Below, one piece after another: positions 42,432-52,888 of a stretch of 64,000 bases of DNA. This DNA comes from Neonectria sp. B-13 (taxonomy: Eukaryota > Ascomycota > Sordariomycetes > Hypocreales > Nectriaceae). The stretch spans positions 67,746 to 131,745 of the forward strand of contig NOKP01000025.1 of NCBI GenBank assembly GCA_002682825.1, in the 5' to 3' direction. The notes under the pieces are model-generated. The model had not been told where the DNA came from and ran no database searches. It saw only the letters and a program-made list of their open reading frames with translations. The number at the start of each line of letters is the position of its first letter. Position 1 is the first letter of the stretch. The translations under genes were made by a program, and so were the position numbers.

Positions 42432-42992
42432 GGTTGACTGCGGGGAGGAGAAAGGTATCGAGAGATACTGCGGGGTAGGGCTTCGCTCGAGGGGGACGAG
42501 TGCGAGTTGAATTCTGGGCGGCGGAATCGGCGGAATCGGCTGGTGGTCGTGGAGTTGTAGCGTGGGAAAAGGAGAGGAGGGTACGTAAGGCTGCCAAGGG
42601 AGTCGTGGGACAGATGTGGCAGTGAGCAGGCAGACTTGGTGAGAGCGGGTTGTTGGTTGGGCTTCTGCGGCTCTGGTGACGGAGGGGGCTGGCGCGCTGC
42701 GCTATTCTACAGTGGTTCTACAGTGGACCACTGGCGGCTCAAGTCGGCCGGGCGTGTCATGCACGGGACCCCACCATGCCGAGAGGCTGACTCCAGGCCG
42801 GAATTTTTTCCCATCCCGCGAAACGAAAGGCGCTTTACGATACAACACCATCGACGACGACTACGCACGGAACAACCCCTCACGTCGTATCTTGCTGAGG
42901 CAGAATAGTACCTGGGCCATTTCGATCTTCAACTGATTGCTGCATCACATCGAGCACCGAAGGCTCCCGCGCGCGAAAGCTAGACCGCAGTC
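42432..42992. promoter_or_regulatory. Divergent promoter region, ankyrin gene / RPC11
   Basis: 561 bp between head-to-head genes. GC-rich, with a duplicated cggaatcggc (about 42522-42541). No TATA box. Confidence 0.5.
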
Positions 42993-43388
42993 ATGTTGCT
43001 CTGTAAGAAACCCTCCCGCCTCGGCTCTGTCCCCCCTCAGCTAACCACCCACCCACTCTCTCCAGTCTGCCCCCATTGCGCCAACATCCTCACTGTGTCC
43101 CTGACCAACACGCGGACCAACCGCCTCGAGTGCCGCACCTGCCCCTTCGAGCACCAGATCACCGAGCCCGTCTTCTCGCGCCGCCTGTACGAGCGCGTCG
43201 AGCGGGAGGACGTCTTCGGCGGGCCGGGCGCCTGGGACAACGCGCAGAAGGGCCGAGTGCAGTGCCCGGCCGGGGGCTGCGACGGCGACGAGGCTGCCTT
43301 CTTCCAGGTGCAGATCCGCAGTGCCGATGAGCCCATGACGAGTTTCTACAAGTGCATGACGTGTGGCAACCGCTGGAGAGAGAATTGA
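42993..43388 (+). CDS. RPC11: RNA polymerase III subunit RPC11 (C11)
   Basis: TFIIS/Rpb9-like subunit giving Pol III its RNA-cleavage and termination activity. Exon 1 is 10 nt (42993-43002), intron 43003-43065 (63 bp, GTAAGA, CTCCAG), exon 2 is 43066-43388; 110 residues, the normal length. The N-terminal zinc ribbon is FCPHC (rebuilt across the intron) with CRTC. The linker WDN is conserved. The C-terminal ribbon has CPAGGC and CMTC, and carries the catalytic acidic hairpin QIRSADEPMTSFYKC, then GNRWREN at the C-terminus, exactly the family ending. Identification is secure. It is convergent with MED31. Confidence 0.97.
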   Translation: MLLCKKPSRLGSVPPQLTTHPLSPVCPHCANILTVSLTNTRTNRLECRTCPFEHQITEPVFSRRLYERVEREDVFGGPGAWDNAQKGRVQCPAGGCDGDEAAFFQVQIRSADEPMTSFYKCMTCGNRWREN

Positions 43389-43726
43389 GTTGGAGGGGGA
43401 GAACTCTCGAGTCGAGCGTGTTGTTTCGTGTAAGGAGAACGGAGTTGGTGGTGTTTTTTGCGTTTTCGGAATATCATGGAATTTGTCTGGCAGTCTTCGT
43501 CTTCGTGCCGTGGTCAGTCGCAAACGGAGGTGGTGATTTTGCTGCTTGGTGACTCAACCGCGCTGTGGTCCAAGGTTCCTCCGCATAACTGAATATTTGC
43601 CAGGCGCTGATCCAAAAAGCGTAATTCGTGCCAAAATTGTAGTCGAATGATTTGTAGTTTGAATCTTCCGGCCCAGTCATTGACGGCTCGCCGCGAAGAA
43701 TGAAGTTGTCGCTACACCTCTGCCCA
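43389..43726. other. Convergent intergenic region RPC11 / MED31
   Basis: 338 bp containing both 3' flanks; nothing else recognised. Confidence 0.5.
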
Positions 43727-44175
43727 TCACTCGCGGTGCCAATCCACCGACGCCTTCATGCCCTCCTCCACCAGGCGTTGCACCACATCCGGACTCATGA
43801 TCTGCTGGCGGAACGTCTCCTGCTGCAGCAGCTCGAGATGGCGCAGCGTCGGGCCCGGGTACGTCAGGTAGCGGAGGTAGGGCGGCTTGTTCCAGTACTG
43901 AAGGTAGGCGAGGTAGGCGACGAAGGCGGGCTGGTTGAGGAGCTTCTGAGAGGCGAGGTGATTGAGGTAGTACGGGTTGGCGAGGGACTGAACGAACTAC
44001 GCGCGCTGTGAGTGAGGAAACGATGGACGATTGGGGGGGAGACAAAGGGCTGGCGTACCTCAAGCTCGATCTCGAATCGCGAAAAGCCGCCGTACTTGGG
44101 CTCTGAGTCGGCGGGAGCAGATGGCGGTGGAGGGGAGCCCATCGCGACGTCTTGGGAAGCTTCGGTGGCCATCAT
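43727..44175 (-). CDS. MED31: Mediator complex subunit 31 (Soh1)
   Basis: Middle-module Mediator subunit linking activators to RNA polymerase II. Exon 1 is 44175-44059, intron 43997-44058 (62 bp, GTACGC donor, CGTAG acceptor), exon 2 is 43996-43727; 128 residues. The conserved MED31 core is complete: SRFEIELE at the end of exon 1, then FVQSLANPYYLNHLA, FVAYLAYLQYWNKPPYL and YPGPTLRHLELLQQETFRQ. The N-terminus is a short Pro/Ser-rich extension. Two adjacent ATGs (44175, 44172) are possible starts. Length is usual for fungi. Confidence 0.96.
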
Positions 44176-45441
44176 GAGGCAGGTGGTTGATATGTTTGTG
44201 TGTGGAGCAGTGAAAGGCGCGTGGTGGTTCACAAAGGCAGCCCCCGTTATGCAGGGACGGACACGCCAAGGGCCCTGATCCACTCTACGTCATCCGGTAG
44301 TCTCGCAAGCCAGCATCTTCTACTCAGTTGGCAGTTTCCCTTCTGGCAGACGAGGTCAGATATAAGATGATGACAAGCAGATCATGTTCCTTGACTATAG
44401 TTCTGAGAATAAATTGAACATGACGTACTTAGGTAATATATCCTAACCATACAGCTGTTGTAGTGTAGGTAAGTATATCCGCCCTCCTCGGAATCAACAA
44501 ACAGTGCGAGTGGTAGATATGAACCCATGGCTAGCAGCCCTGCTCATACCTTCGACGTGCAACCAAGTTTCGACAGCCGTCCATTGTGTAAGATGGGTAG
44601 ATTGCGATTCAGGGCATATCAATCACCGTCAGTGACTCTCTGCATCAGATCCTGGTTGGAGTGAGTCTTGGAGTAAATCATGCTAGTCAAGCACTTGCTA
44701 CACGGGGCAAATCCGACAATACAATGCTTTGATTAAAAATGTCTTAATACAACAACTATATTAATGTGTGGGGATCCCGTCGTTCGTGATTGTGCGGCTG
44801 GTTGCATGCATTCATTCCCGGATCTGGGAGGCTGTGGATGGAGCACGCAGTGTATTATTCACTACCTGTAACAAGTCATGCCAGGAAGAAACCCCCGAGA
44901 GCAGAAAACAGACGATGCACATATTAGTGATGACTCAGTTGACTTTAAAATCCTAGCCTCACTTTTGTTGAATTATCGTACCCAGTCATCCATCGGCCTG
45001 CCTAGGCACCTAATTAACCAGGGTATCTATCCCCACAATCCACCAGCCAAAGAAATCAAGGTTAACAATACCTTTCACAGCTGCCTTCCATTCCGCCTTA
45101 TGCCTAATGTCTTATGCCTGCTATACCGAGGCGGTGGGACGATTAGTTTTCTATTTTCTCTGGCTTTATGCAGAATGTACTTCGTAGACTAAGGTACTTC
45201 AACGGTGCCTTCCATATTTTCCTTGAGATCCATGGTAATTGGCCCAGACTCGCCTCCAGGCTCCTGCCTCCCTGCCTGCCTTTGAGCCAGCTCACCGCGC
45301 TGCTTCACCCAAGTCTGCCTCACCAAACGCCTTGTCAGATCAACAAACACCTACAATCGTTTCCGTATTCAAATGAGGTCTCTGGCCTGGGGCTGATTCT
45401 TTTCTTCACCCTTCTCCACCTTCAAAATCTTGACTCTGTCA
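44176..45441. other. 1.27-kb AT-richer intergenic region
   Basis: Upstream of MED31 and of the phosphoesterase. 44340-44480 and 44690-44770 are AT-rich. Short ORFs (for example 45168-45599) overlap the 5' end of the real gene and lack domains. Confidence 0.5.
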
Positions 45442-46509
45442 ATGCTCACTCCTCTTTCGCGTGTCACTTCACGAATCTCAGCCATGGCCGCAGCTCCAGC
45501 GTCAACACCCAAAATCAAGACACGCTTTCTCATCATATCCGACACCCACGGCTTCGCGCCAAAACCAAAGCTCGACTCCGATCCCTCCACCGAAGATGAG
45601 CTCAGCCAGGAGGACGTCACCTGGGTGCGCACCGGCTTTCGAGAGCCGCTCGCCCCAGCAGACGTCGTCCTCCATTGCGGGGACTTGACCAAACGATCCA
45701 GGGTTTCCGAGTTCAGCAACACCTTCGCCATGTTGAGCGCCCTTCGCGCTCCCCTCAAGCTAGTCATTGCGGGAAACCACGATTCGGCCCTGGACAAGGG
45801 CTGGTATGAACGCGAGTGGGGTGGAGCCAAAGAGGATATGGATCAAGTCCAGGACATTATCCAGACTGCTCGAGGCTATGGAGTGCATTACCTGACCGAG
45901 GGTGTTTACAACTTCACTCTCGACAATGGAGCCCGGCTTAAAGTCTACGCCAGCCAATACACGCCATCATTTGGCGGATGGGCATTCCAGTACGACTACA
46001 GGCACGATTTCAAGATCCCATCCGACGTAGACGTCGCCATGACCCACGGCCCACCGCACGGCATCCTCGACTTTGCAGGCATGACAGGAACCCACGCCGG
46101 CTGCCCAGATCTCTTCGACGCCATCTACCGCGCAAAGCCCAAGATCCACTGCTTCGGCCACATCCACGAGGCATGGGGCTCTCAGCTCGTAAAGTGGCAA
46201 TCCTCCGACACGCAACATATGAGCATGAGAGACATCATGCCGAACCGCGTCACGCAGGATGCAGAGACGATGAATGCCAGAAGGCAGAAGCTCGTTGAGA
46301 TGAGCCAGCAACGCGGAGCCTATGTGGACATCTCAGAGGGGCCGGATCGGGCCGTGGAGGGGAAGCAGACGTTGTTTTTGAACGCGGCCATTATGGACAT
46401 GCGATATAGGGCGACTCATCTGCCATGGCTGGTCGATGTGGACTTGGATCAGGCCCAGGGCTCTGAGATTGATCACACCTTCAGCAATGACATGGATATA
46501 GATGGGTAA
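45442..46509 (+). CDS. Calcineurin-like metallophosphoesterase (MPPED1/2-like)
   Basis: Single exon. From the ATG at 45442 it is 355 residues; a second in-frame ATG at 45484 would give 341 and starts nearer the fold. Metal-binding motifs in order: LIISDTHG, LHCGDLT, VIAGNHD, TMTHGPPHG-type (read as AMTHGPPHG) and CFGHIHEAWG, i.e. DxH, GD, GNHD/E, H and GHxH. This is the pattern of class III metallophosphoesterases close to MPPED1/MPPED2, soluble phosphodiesterases/phosphatases of unsettled substrate. The C-terminal ~90 residues are family-typical up to LFLNAAIMD, then a short acidic tail. If the upstream start is used, the extra MLTPLSRVTSRIS is Ser/Arg-rich and could act as a weak organellar signal. 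Confidence 0.9.
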   Translation: MLTPLSRVTSRISAMAAAPASTPKIKTRFLIISDTHGFAPKPKLDSDPSTEDELSQEDVTWVRTGFREPLAPADVVLHCGDLTKRSRVSEFSNTFAMLSALRAPLKLVIAGNHDSALDKGWYEREWGGAKEDMDQVQDIIQTARGYGVHYLTEGVYNFTLDNGARLKVYASQYTPSFGGWAFQYDYRHDFKIPSDVDVAMTHGPPHGILDFAGMTGTHAGCPDLFDAIYRAKPKIHCFGHIHEAWGSQLVKWQSSDTQHMSMRDIMPNRVTQDAETMNARRQKLVEMSQQRGAYVDISEGPDRAVEGKQTLFLNAAIMDMRYRATHLPWLVDVDLDQAQGSEIDHTFSNDMDIDG

Positions 46510-46809
46510 TTAATTGAACAAAGAACTTAGACAGAGTTGCGACCACAATAACGGCATTGGGGGGTTTGCAACGGAATGTGGGAGCTTGATGGCTTCAAGC
46601 AAAGGCGTTCTATCATTAATTTTTTGGCTATATTAAATACTGGTCGATGAGAGGCAAACGCCCTTTTGCGCCTCATCCAACCGTCCAAAGTGTCATGTCC
46701 CATGGCATGTTCTCATGCAGCATCTCATTAGTCCTAGATTCGCATCTAAATCCAAGTCCAAGGCCGAGTCCCAGATTCCTTTTCGTTTCTCCTCGCATCC
46801 CAATAGCGC
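46510..46809. other. Convergent 3' flanks
   Basis: 300 bp between the phosphoesterase and CFEM genes; AT-rich near 46615-46640. Nothing else seen. Confidence 0.4.
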
Positions 46810-47497
46810 TTACAGAGCAAGGGCAGCAGCGAAGACGGCCAGCAGAGCGCCGACGGCAGGGCCAGCAATAGCAGCGGCGTTGGTCTCGCTGGCGGAGGCG
46901 GCGTTGGTGCTGGTGGCGGAGCCCGAGTCGGACTCGGAACCGGTGCCGGAGGCGGACTCGGACTCGGAGGCGGAGGACTCGGAGGAGCCTCCGGTGCCGG
47001 TCTTTGTAGGCCTGGTGGACTTGGTGCTGTTGCCGCCGGGAGTCGCGACGGAGGAGGAGACGAGGACCGCAGTGGTCACCTTAACGGACTCGGTTTTGGA
47101 GGGGGTGGAAATCACCGTGACAGACTTGGACACGCTGCCGCTGGCGGTGGCAGAGTAAGCGGCGCAGGCAGCGCCGGCGGCTTCCTGAGCCTTGAGGAGG
47201 TTGTCGGGGCTGCAGGACTTGATCAGGCAGGGGCCGACGATGCCGACGAGCTTCTCCTGGGTTGCCGCGTCACACTGACAGGCGGTGTCGGTGAGGCTGC
47301 AGCCGACCTTGGGGATGGCTTCGGTGATGCATTTGGCCTAGAGGCAGCGCGGCGTGGTCAGTTCAAGAGCAAGAGAGCGGTGTTGTGTGGTGGTTGCTGT
47401 GGAGATGCCCATGACTTACAGCGCACCCGGGAATGCCATCGAGGTTCTGGGCGGCGGCGAAGCCAGCAGCAGCGAGGGCGAAGAAAGAGGTCTTCAT
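46810..47497 (-). CDS. CFEM-domain GPI-anchored surface protein
   Basis: Secreted cell-wall/plasma-membrane protein; CFEM proteins take part in heme acquisition, adhesion or host interaction. Exon 1 is 47497-47420, intron 47338-47419 (82 bp, GTAAGT donor, CTCTAG acceptor), exon 2 is 47337-46810; 201 residues. Signal peptide MKTSFFALAAAGFAAAQ. The CFEM domain (~residues 22-85) has eight Cys in order (IPGC, AKC, VGC, TAC, QC, GPC, KSC, AAC), with the aspartate of TDTACQC that ligates heme iron in characterised members. A Ser/Thr/Glu-rich stalk with repeated SES/SGS follows, then a hydrophobic GPI signal (GALLAVFAAALAL). A TATA-like box and a G-run cluster lie upstream. Confidence 0.94.
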
Positions 47498-47599
47498 CTT
47501 AGATACGGTTCGTACTGTAAAACGATTGTGGTTGGAGGGTTTGAGTGAGAGTATGTAGAGAGCGGATGTATGTACGGGTTGGTGGTGTGGTGAGATGGA

Positions 47600-47619
47600 G
47601 GGAGGGGAGGGGAGGGGGG
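47600..47619 (+). promoter_or_regulatory. Four-run G tract (putative G-quadruplex) upstream of CFEM gene
   Basis: G3-A-G4-A-G4-A-G6, fitting the G3+N1-7 rule. It lies about 100 bp upstream of the CFEM ATG, on the strand that is template for that gene. Confidence 0.6.
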
Positions 47620-47648
47620 AGCTTCAACTCGGCAGGTCGGCCAGCGGG

Positions 47649-47656
47649 CTTTTATA
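47649..47656 (-). promoter_or_regulatory. TATA box of the CFEM gene
   Basis: TATAAAAG on the minus strand, about 150 bp upstream of the ATG, a plausible spacing for a regulated fungal gene. Confidence 0.55.
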
Positions 47657-49647
47657 AGTTATAGGAACCCAGCCAATGCTCATGTACGGCTACGTACGTA
47701 TTACCCCAGAAGATGGCAGCCAGCAGCTGGGCCGCATACTACTTCGTACGTACAGCCTTTGGAGCCAGCCCGGTTGAATCGACGGGCGAGCGACTCCGCG
47801 TCCCCATGCCGGATGGTCGGTGCTGCCCCTGTGCCCTGGGCGGGACCGGTTCCAGGGCAAACGCCACCAAACTGAAGCTGCCATAGAGCTTCTGCTTCAG
47901 TTGTGAGTGGCGGTGGCGGTACATCAGTGAAGGACATAGACTACGCGTCACTCGATTTTAGAACGGGGGCGTGCCAGTGAGTGTCCTCAGCGAAGATTAG
48001 ACAGAGCAATAACGTCTGTGAGGCCGTGTGCCGGTTTCCGTTGAGTTGACGCCTTGAGTGGAGGCCGTTTGGAAGGATTGACTTTTGGGGGCGGGCGATG
48101 GTACGGCCGCTGCCCCAGACAACGGCTAGTCTAAGCAACGACCTAAACGACGAACTCAACCTTGGGGGGGACGTGATAGGTAGACTAGGTACCTGTTCGT
48201 GTTCCTATTCTCTACAATGGCAAAAATCAACAAGTGCCAGGCGAGCAAGGCAACAATTAAGCTGGGCATGAAAAACATTGGGGGAAATGGACCCTGGTCG
48301 ATGATCATGGGGGCAAAAAAGCAGAGGCCACAACGTATTCGGAGCAGGGACCCATACCTAGTTAAAACTTGTAGAACATGCCACGGACGGAGACTTGGCA
48401 ATGGGTGATGGAGCAATAGGGCCGCTCAACCTTGTTTGCCAGCAGGGCTGCGTTGTTTAATTCAGACATCAGATATACCTAGACTAGACTTGCCCGTGGT
48501 ACGAACTAGGCAGGATCCTCTCACTACATCTAAGCTGGTGTGTGTTGCTAATTCGGGAAACTGGTGATGGTGTTCTTGAGAGCTTTGTCTCTCTCTCTAG
48601 TCCCCGCCTAGAACAAGGTCTGGTACCGACTTCCGGCGATCTCGTGAGCATCACATTGAGCGTATTCGTAAGCCCAAGGCGCTGTGGGAAAGCGTGAAAT
48701 GCCACTCACAGCTTGTACGAATACAAACAATCACAAACAAAGCTGAGCTGAGTTGGCCTGACTGATCTGAACCGCTAGCCTAGCTGCATCCTTCTGCGTG
48801 TTGGCATGCAGCCAGTTGTGGACAAATGGGCGCCCAACGCGAGGGGGGGAGCCGCATGTCTCTGCAGCCTTTTTCTCCATCAAATACGAGCGTCGTGCAG
48901 GACAGACGCAGACGCAAGCTGTCGAATAGTTGCAAGTCCCAATGCACACAGCCTCCACGTTCTCACTCGCCATGACAGGTACGGACACATAATTGTGTAA
49001 GCACTGTATTCAGCCGGTGTTTACCTTCGCCCCCATGTTGATTAATGTTGGTTCGTCTCTCCCTCCCCGTGTTTTTCCTCCTTTCTCACTCTCTCCCTTC
49101 TCCGCAGAATGCCCTGCGCCGATCGGCTCGTTGCTTTGCTCGGCCCCGTCCGGGCGCATTTGGGTCAGTGCAGTCCGTTTGCAAGGGCCAGGGGAGCAGG
49201 GCTCGGGTAAGTGCGTGGCATCGGAGGCGTTTGATGTGGTGAGACAGTGGCATCCAAGGCGGCAGGCCAATGCGGAATGCTCGTGGCTTTGGGGCGGCGA
49301 GGCTTTGTCGGCTGAATTGAACGGCGCGTCACCTTCCGGGCCAACAAGCTAGGACATGACGCGGCAACGGATACAAGTAGTTCCCTGTTGAGTTTGTACG
49401 AAGTATCTACATGACCTTGATCTTGGTTTAGATGTGCCCGATGAACCAGGCGTGCAGGTCGAGTGGGGAGTGTCTGAAACAAGACGTTTACTTGACGTGT
49501 CTCAGCTCGCCTGGGTCTGAACGGTGCTCTATCGTTGACTCTCAGTCCCGATGAGACTATGATCCAGCCACACAATACCAATTGGAATCGCCGACTCTGT
49601 CATCAACGAACATGTACTGTAATTAAACATTATGGTCATTTATACGT

Positions 49648-51105
49648 CTATGAATCATCATCCCAGCGAGGCCTGCTCATGATTATCGGCCTCGCTGGAT
49701 CCCACGGTCCTCGTATCTCGTTCTTGTACTTTTGCAGTCCGATTAGCCACCAGCTGCACCCTCCCGTGGCCAGCACGGCGATCAGCACTCCCACCACCAT
49801 GCCCACGATCCCGCTCTTCCACGGCCATCCGTCGGTGCCCCTGGCGTCGCCCAGTATCAAGCCGACGCCGAGCCCGGCCCCCAGAACCAGCAGAATCGAC
49901 GACAGCACGTGGAATCTCCAGCTGCAGTGCCGGACGTAGCGCCGAAAGACGGGAAACAGCCCGAACACTTCGATGCTGAAGAGCGTCAGGCTGAAGACCT
50001 CTTTGGTGGAGGGCAACCTGCTGGCTAACACGGTTGAGGCCATGAGCGCGGCGTTGGTTGACAGCGAGGCGGGGAATTTGGCGCCCACCCCTCCTGAATA
50101 GTCAAAGAAAAATATGTTCATGGCGAGCAGCCAAAACGACATGGCCCAGATACTGTCGCTCGAGGTGGACCGCGTCAGGGACTTGAGGATGGGGCTGAGC
50201 CCAAGAAGTGTGCAGTAGATGAGTAGCGCCGACTTGATGGTTTCGATCCTCTGGTGGGCGCGGTTTTCTTCCATCGGGAAAGGAGGTGGAAGCTCGGGAA
50301 GATGTTCTTGACTCGCTCGGGGCGTGTGTGACACGCCGGCGCCGTTGTGCGAAGCCAGGGAGGTCGTCGATGCGGATTGGGGCCGCCGAACCGCAAGATG
50401 TAGGTTGGTCGTCGAGCTCGCAGCCGAAGGGGCCGCCGACGGCCCGGCAGTCGACGGCGCAGATTCGACCCGCAGCGGAGGAGGGCGCCGGATGCTACCT
50501 GCGCGCCCCGGCCGCCTCATGCTGCCAGACCTTCCCGTAACAGTGGCGGCTACGCCTCCCAGCTCGACCGGGTCCTCGGCCTCGGATAACCAACGCTCCC
50601 AGAGGATCCAACCGACAAACGTGGCGCCGCTGCTCCAGCTCGTGACAGACACGGGGGACACGCGCTCCTGGAAGATGCCGACGAAGCAGACGATGAAGAT
50701 GATAACGGAGCAGACATGTTGTAGGATAACCGTCGAATCGGCGACGAGGGGCCAAAAATCGTATGGTTTCAATCGCGGGTTTCGCTGGAGGTTTTCAAGA
50801 AAGGTGGCTTGGTCGGTGTAGTTGTCGGGGTCTAGAACACGGAGGGAGGTCAGTATTTCAGAGCCAAGATATGCCAATGGTCGGAGGGAAAGAGTTCCGG
50901 GGCGAGACGCACATGACTGCTTCACCCACATCAACTTCTTCCAGGGCCGCTTGCGCCTGCGGCTCCTGCTGCGCTCGCTCCGGAGGCGACGCGGAGGTGA
51001 GACGAAGGCATCATCGGGGGACAGATGAGAGCGGCCAAAGGCGTGGAGGGATGCGGCGCCGTTGAGGGAGGGGAAGGAGGTCTCGTCGTCGGTGGGCGAG
51101 GGCAT
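49648..51105 (-). CDS. GPI2: GPI-GlcNAc transferase subunit Gpi2 / PIG-C
   Basis: ER membrane subunit of the complex that transfers GlcNAc to phosphatidylinositol, first step of GPI-anchor synthesis. Exon 1 is 51105-50913, intron 50832-50912 (81 bp, GTGCGT, CTGAC branch, GTTCTAG), exon 2 is 50831-49648; 458 residues. Splicing rebuilds WKKLMWVKQS-YPDNYTDQ, the family hallmark; unspliced the frame stays open with 27 extra residues. Several TM helices follow (for example VCSVIIFIVCFVGIF, and four or more in the C-terminal half including the FFFDY-containing one). Between the first and second groups lies a ~95-residue Ser/Pro/Arg-rich insertion absent from short yeast Gpi2. I use the ATG at 51105; an upstream extension encoding a Pro run over a CGG-type repeat begins with TTG. 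Confidence 0.93.
   Translation of the reverse strand: MPSPTDDETSFPSLNGAASLHAFGRSHLSPDDAFVSPPRRLRSERSRSRRRKRPWKKLMWVKQSCASRPGTLSLRPLAYLGSEILTSLRVLDPDNYTDQATFLENLQRNPRLKPYDFWPLVADSTVILQHVCSVIIFIVCFVGIFQERVSPVSVTSWSSGATFVGWILWERWLSEAEDPVELGGVAATVTGRSGSMRRPGRAGSIRRPPPLRVESAPSTAGPSAAPSAASSTTNLHLAVRRPQSASTTSLASHNGAGVSHTPRASQEHLPELPPPFPMEENRAHQRIETIKSALLIYCTLLGLSPILKSLTRSTSSDSIWAMSFWLLAMNIFFFDYSGGVGAKFPASLSTNAALMASTVLASRLPSTKEVFSLTLFSIEVFGLFPVFRRYVRHCSWRFHVLSSILLVLGAGLGVGLILGDARGTDGWPWKSGIVGMVVGVLIAVLATGGCSWWLIGLQKYKNEIRGPWDPARPIIMSRPRWDDDS
50832..50912 (-). other. Stop-free 81-bp intron (3n) in GPI2
   Basis: Consensus donor, branch and acceptor; length divisible by three and open in frame, so intron retention would insert 27 residues into the conserved N-terminal motif rather than truncate. 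Confidence 0.8.
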
Positions 51106-51129
51106 GCTCGAGCCTAGGAGGCCTTCGCG

Positions 51130-51150
51130 CGGCGGCGGCGGCGGCGGCGG
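51130..51150. repeat. GGC trinucleotide repeat upstream of GPI2
   Basis: About seven GGC/CGG units, in the presumed leader of GPI2 just before its first ATG. Confidence 0.85.
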
Positions 51151-52854
51151 GAGTGCTCGGCGGGCGGAAGAGCGACGAGACAAGCGTCGAAATGGTTGAT
51201 GCAGAGGGACACGGCCGACATGAGAGGAGGAGGATGCTTTGTGCCAAGTTGCAGACTTGCAGTGGGTGGTGGGTCGCCGACGCTCCCATTGGATTAGTGG
51301 CTCAGGCCGACAGGGCAGGGCATGGCAGCGCGGCCAGCGCCTGTGGGGACGGGTCGCTAGGCCCTAGCTACGGACTACAGTGGGGACGGGAGACGGGAGA
51401 CAGTACCTAGGCGCGTCTGTCCAGGCGCGTTTCCGCCCGCCGCCGCGGTGGAGTCTCAGCTTCCGCAAAGTCGGGCGCTATCCTCTACGGGTATGAGTTA
51501 GCAATCCAGACCCCCGGCAACTCACATTGGAAGTGCTTACGCAGTCGTTGGTGGCAGGGACACTTGCTCGGTGCGCCCCCCTGCATCTCACTGTCTGCAT
51601 GACCTGTGTGAGATCGGGTGGGATTGAACTCTGGTGCGACGTCTTTGAGAGCAAAGATAGACACGGCGGCTTGCTTCGTACTTCGAACAGTGTAACCGTG
51701 TGGAAGGACTCTTAGTGGGGCGTTTTCTCGCCAGTTGGCTGCCTCTCGCCCACCATTTTGCTCGCCCATCACTTCCTCACTCAACATCATCTTCACCCGC
51801 TCTCAACCATCATCAATCACCGCGGCATTGGATGGCTCGATCCCCCACAGTAACTCCCTTACTCGGTACGAAGTGCACTGCGACGCACGTAGCCGCGCAC
51901 GCATGGCAGGCCCGCCGGCCCGGTCTACCCTCCCTCGTGGCCCATGGGGTTGTTGGGCCTTGGCCTATATATATGTATATCACATCGTGCGCCAATAACC
52001 TGGGCTTTGCAAACCACCATGCATCCCAGATGACGACAAGGAGGCTTCAGAGGCTGGCGGGCTGCCATGGCTGAAACCTGGAGGTCTGTGCTCCATTCTC
52101 TTCGCCGTGGCCTCGTGGACTCGCTTTCAGCTCAACAATGGCCGTCTTCGAGTCTCGTGGCTGGCGACACACCCTCTGAGCCTCTGAGGGCATCGACCTG
52201 GAACGGCCTGGACCCTCCCTCGGTCCCTCCCCCTTGGAACTTTTGTGAACGACCCGTCTGTTGATCAGCCCGCCTTGGCGCTGGAAAGGGCGACCGCCAT
52301 CTCCATCGCCAGCCGTCGTCTTATCCGAGGCCTAGACTAGAGCATCGAGGAATGCAGAGCTGTCAACCCGTCACACTGATACCACCACACCCTCCGGGGC
52401 TCTGACAGCCTGCAGCCAATCGACCAAGTTTCCCCCGGATCCCAACAGCTCAAGGTTTGCAATACCTACCTGGTTCCGGGGCCCGGCATTTCCTTTATGC
52501 ATGCTCTTTGCGTCGAGCGGTGGGTCGTTTCGTGTCTGTCCTGGGGTTTCCGCGGGCTGACGGGACGGCTGACCACGGCTGATGGTTGGCGTTTTGTTTG
52601 TTCGGTTGGCCGCGTCCCTTCTCAGCCTGGCCTGGCCCCGATCTCGATAAATTCCAAGGCTGTCAAAACCCAGATCTGCCTACCAATCACACGCCTTTTG
52701 GTCTTGGAGTTCGTGCTTGGATTGGGGTTGTCCCGGAACCGGTCAGGCGGCACCAATCGCGTACCCTCCCGCCTCGAGCTCGCAAGCTCCACTCGCGGGG
52801 CTACCCGCATCCCTTGAAGCCCTTCCGCCTCACTTCGACCGCAAGACAGGCACC

Positions 52855-52888
52855 CCAACCCGTCCCGTCCCCGTCCCGTCCCCGTCCC
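52855..52888. repeat. Short tandem repeat, ccccgtcccgt-like unit
   Basis: Roughly three imperfect copies of an 11-bp CG/T-rich unit. Confidence 0.7.

Larger units (their letters stand above)
47498..49647. other. 2.15-kb gene-poor region
   Basis: Upstream of CFEM and downstream of GPI2. Apart from the TATA box and G tract I find no supported feature. ORFs around 48156-48416 and 48993-49352 overlap on opposite strands without domains. Confidence 0.45.

Noticed and set aside
51600..51700. Possible tRNA on the minus strand (GTTCAATCC B-box-like motif near 51617-51628)
   Set aside because: Flanking bases do not form the 5-bp T stem and no matching A box or acceptor stem is visible.
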